Translations under genes and position numbers: made by a program | Notes under the pieces: generated by a model | What the model was told of the DNA's origin: nothing | Database searches by the model: none | Seen by the model: the letters and a program-made list of their open reading frames with translations, nothing else | Shown here: piece after piece, positions 32,124 through 34,105 of the stretch | Position numbering within the stretch: position 1 is the stretch's first letter | Layout of the letters: each line of letters opens with the position of its first letter | Source: Clostridia bacterium | GTDB lineage: Bacteria; Bacillota; Clostridia; TANB77; CAG-508 | Direction: 5' to 3' | Assembly: GCA_900772235.1 (NCBI GenBank) | Contig: CAAGQX010000153.1 | Coordinates: forward strand, 1-34,105 | DNA length: 34,105 nt

Positions 32124-32152
32124 ATTATAACTGTTTATTTACTTAAATTCAA
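32124..32152 (-). promoter_or_regulatory. Possible promoter of the recN-lysS intergenic RNA
   Basis: On the minus strand TTGAAT (32147-32152), 17 bases, TATAAT (32124-32129). It is downstream of the recN terminator and no gene follows before lysS. Confidence 0.4.
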
Positions 32153-32200
32153 GAAAAATCGTGTGTCATAAAACGACATTATTCTTGTTTGTTTTAGTGT

Positions 32201-32232
32201 CTTAAAACCTCATTTTTATATGAGGTTTTAAG
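32201..32232 (-). terminator. recN terminator
   Basis: A perfect 12-bp stem (CTTAAAACCTCA at 32201-32212 and its complement at 32221-32232) with an 8-base loop, 20 bases after the recN stop. The T's are inside the stem, so termination may be partial. Confidence 0.7.
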
Positions 32233-32252
32233 GACATTAATTATATTTTCTA

Positions 32253-33875
32253 TTAAGAAGCTTTTCGTAATTCTATTGCATGCTGTTTAGAGATTTCTGT
32301 TACCTCTCCTGTTGCTATTCTTGCTATTTCATTTATAGTTTCTTCCTCATTTAGCTGCTTTATTGTTGTTACCGTTTTTTCTTCTCTTACATTTTTACTT
32401 ATATAATAATTATAGTCTCCTCTTGCCGCAATTGGCGCCAAGTGAGTTATACATATTACTTGATGTACTTTTGATATTATTTTTAGCTTCTCTCCTACTG
32501 CTTTTGCCGCTTTGCCGCTTATTCCTGTATCTATCTCATCAAATACCAAAACAGGAACATCATCTGTTTTAGCAAATACAGACTTAATAGCTAACATTAA
32601 TCTTGACATTTCTCCACCTGATGCTACTTTTACAAGTGGTTTTGTTGTTTCTCCTATATTAGTACAAATATAGAACTCTACTTTGTTTAATCCATTAATA
32701 TTGAATTCTTGTAATCTTTCTATTTTTATTTCAAAAATGGAATTAAGCATTTCTAAATCCTTTAACTCAGTATTTATTTTTTCAGATAATTCATTGGCAT
32801 ATTCTATTCTTATTTTTTCCATTGATTCCGCACATTTGCTCATTTCTTCTTCCAATTCTTTTATTCTTGTTCTCAATATTTTGTTATATTCTTCAGCATT
32901 TTCAATTTCATATATCTGTTTCTCTACATTTTCTTTATACTTTGATATTTCTTCTATGCTATTTCCATATTTTCTTTTAAGAGAATATATGATATCTAAT
33001 CTTTTTTCTATGTCGTCTCTTTCACACTCGTCAAAGCATATTTGAGTTTTCATATTTTCAAAATCCCTTGAATGTTCCTGTATTTCATAATATATGTTTT
33101 TAAGATCAATTAATTTTTCTTTATATATCTCTCCATATTCCTCTATTTTTTCTAATGCTTTTATAGAATTGCTTAATCCATCAATTACTTGATTTGATAA
33201 AGTTTCATCTATTTCGGTTAAATTTATATGTAATTTTTCAGAGTTTACTATTATATTTCTCTTTTCTTCTAATTCCTCGTCTTCTCGTGATTTCAAGTTT
33301 GCTTGCGCTATTTCATTTAATTGATACCTTAATAAATCTAGTCTTCTTTCTTTTTCTTTTTCATCTCCATAATTTTTTTGTAATTCTTCTTGTTTCTTTT
33401 TGTATTCGGTATATAACTCCAAATAAAATTCTTTTTGCTTTTTTAATTTATCTCCTATAAAGGAATCCAAATAATTTATATGATATTTCGAATCCAATAA
33501 AAGTTGATTGTCCTGTTGCCCATGTATATCTATTATTTTTTTCATTATATCTTTTAATTCATTTACTGTTATAAGCCTTCCATTTACTTTACACGAGTTC
33601 CTACCATTTGAATAAATTTCTCTTGTAATAATTATATTTCCATCAATCGCTCTTTCGTCTTCTGGGCAATACATACTAAGTTCAACAAACGAATAATTTT
33701 CCCCTTTTCTTATCATTTCCTTTGAGAATCTTCCCCCAGCAACAATTGCTAATGAATCTATTATTAAGGTTTTACCTGCTCCCGTTTCTCCTGTTAATAC
33801 ATTCAACCCTTCATTAAAATCTATTGTTATATCATCTATTATTCCTATATTTTTTATATGTAATGTTGTTATCAT
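32253..33875 (-). CDS. recN: DNA repair protein RecN
   Basis: An SMC-like ATPase of double-strand break repair, 540 residues. I chose the ATG at 33875 behind AAGGAGGGCAT; the frame runs on upstream but through the promoter. N-terminal Walker A is GETGAGKTLIID (about 30-37), a long coiled-coil middle follows (about 155-365), and the C-terminal half has the ABC signature ASGGEMSRLMLAI and Walker B VLVFDEIDTGISG. All as expected for the family, and the frame is intact. CGG triplets in it are all out of frame (for example GCG GCA, ACG GGA). Confidence 0.96.
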   Translation of the reverse strand: MITTLHIKNIGIIDDITIDFNEGLNVLTGETGAGKTLIIDSLAIVAGGRFSKEMIRKGENYSFVELSMYCPEDERAIDGNIIITREIYSNGRNSCKVNGRLITVNELKDIMKKIIDIHGQQDNQLLLDSKYHINYLDSFIGDKLKKQKEFYLELYTEYKKKQEELQKNYGDEKEKERRLDLLRYQLNEIAQANLKSREDEELEEKRNIIVNSEKLHINLTEIDETLSNQVIDGLSNSIKALEKIEEYGEIYKEKLIDLKNIYYEIQEHSRDFENMKTQICFDECERDDIEKRLDIIYSLKRKYGNSIEEISKYKENVEKQIYEIENAEEYNKILRTRIKELEEEMSKCAESMEKIRIEYANELSEKINTELKDLEMLNSIFEIKIERLQEFNINGLNKVEFYICTNIGETTKPLVKVASGGEMSRLMLAIKSVFAKTDDVPVLVFDEIDTGISGKAAKAVGEKLKIISKVHQVICITHLAPIAARGDYNYYISKNVREEKTVTTIKQLNEEETINEIARIATGEVTEISKQHAIELRKAS

Positions 33876-33918
33876 ATGCCCTCCTTGCAAATTTTTGTTT
33901 TGTAGAATTGTTGTTTGT

Positions 33919-33947
33919 ATTGTACATCCGTTTCTTATTATTGTCAA
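33919..33947 (-). promoter_or_regulatory. recN promoter
   Basis: On the minus strand TTGACA (33942-33947), 17 bases, TACAAT (33919-33924), a near-consensus sigma-70 promoter. A GAACGTTC palindrome lies just upstream of the -35 box; it lacks the 4-base gap of a Bacillus-type LexA box. Confidence 0.8.
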
Positions 33948-33988
33948 GCGAACGTTCAAATTTTTTCTAGATATTTTTCTTTAACATC

Positions 33989-34018
33989 TTGACTTCCCCC
34001 TGTAAAATATGCTACACT
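33989..34018 (+). promoter_or_regulatory. tRNA-Glu promoter
   Basis: TTGACT (33989-33994), 18 bases, TACACT (34013-34018), 16 bases before the tRNA. Divergent from recN. Confidence 0.7.
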
Positions 34019-34034
34019 TAGTAAGTAGTTAAAT

Positions 34035-34105
34035 GGCCCCTTGGTCAAGCGGTTAAGACGCAGCCCTCTCAAGGCTGAATCATGGGTTCGATTCCCGTAG
34101 GGGTC
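34035..34105 (+). tRNA. tRNA-Glu, anticodon CTC
   Basis: A cloverleaf is readable: acceptor GGCCCCT with AGGGGTC, anticodon stem CAGCC/GGCTG with loop CTCTCAA (anticodon CTC, 7 bases), and T-arm ATGGG/CCCGT with TTCGATT. It ends at the window edge, so the discriminator base and any CCA are not seen. It may be the first of a tRNA cluster. Confidence 0.92.

Noticed and set aside
33942..33959. LexA (SOS) box at the GAACGTTC palindrome upstream of recN
   Set aside because: The Bacillota box needs four bases between GAAC and GTTC. Here there are none.
1..34105. CRISPR arrays, insertion sequences, rRNA
   Set aside because: No spaced direct repeats, transposase genes with terminal repeats, or rRNA-like stretches were seen.

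Overview
The window is very AT-rich DNA from a low-GC Bacillota (Clostridia-like) bacterium. This is inferred from base composition, AAGGAGG-type ribosome sites and the gene families present. Every protein gene I support is on the minus strand. Only the tRNA at the right edge reads plus.

Right edge (about 29.9-34.1 kb): ordinary chromosome, with tRNA-Glu(CTC), recN and lysS, clear sigma-70 promoters and terminators, and a possible untranslated RNA between recN and lysS. The rest (about 0.2-29.9 kb) is the transfer part of a Tn1549/CTn-like integrative conjugative element. Reading in the direction of transcription (right to left), it holds a nucleotidyltransferase-like protein, parA and parB, a secreted Cys-containing protein, a large thioester/Cna-B surface adhesin, a 2395-residue methylase-helicase with a tnpV-like gene nested in another frame, DUF6809-like and DUF3848-like proteins, a TOPRIM primase-like protein, a putative oriT, mobC, a MOBP relaxase, a PcfB-like protein, an ArdC-like protein, VirD4, a Maff2/VirB2-like subunit, VirB6, two unknowns, PrgI/VirB3, VirB4, a class B sortase, a membrane-anchored CHAP peptidase and a small last gene. 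No integrase, excisionase or resolvase is visible, so the element continues past the left edge.

The main result concerns decoding. Five element genes (CHAP peptidase, virB4, virB6, virD4, parA) look broken by nine +1 frameshifts. All nine follow one rule: the zero frame meets a CGG codon, and skipping the C so that GGN is read as glycine restores the conserved protein. Restored motifs include three Walker A regions, the CHAP histidine motif and the VirD4 DPKGE motif. With the nine C's removed, every gene length is an exact number of codons. In a manual scan of every CGG on the coding strand I found no in-frame CGG used as a sense codon in any gene, including lysS, recN and the 2395-codon helicase. 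About 32 other CGG triplets inside genes are all out of frame, while CGA, CGC, CGT, AGA and AGG are used. This fits a lineage or element in which CGG is unassigned or read as a +1 shift signal, possibly as a CGGN quadruplet decoded as Gly. It does not look like random decay or random sequencing error. If so, the element is intact and standard annotation would wrongly call its conjugation ATPases pseudogenes.

As a system, relaxase, MobC and oriT would process the DNA, VirD4 would couple it to a VirB3/4/6-like channel, the CHAP peptidase would open the wall, the adhesin and sortase would provide cell contact, and ParAB would stabilise the element.
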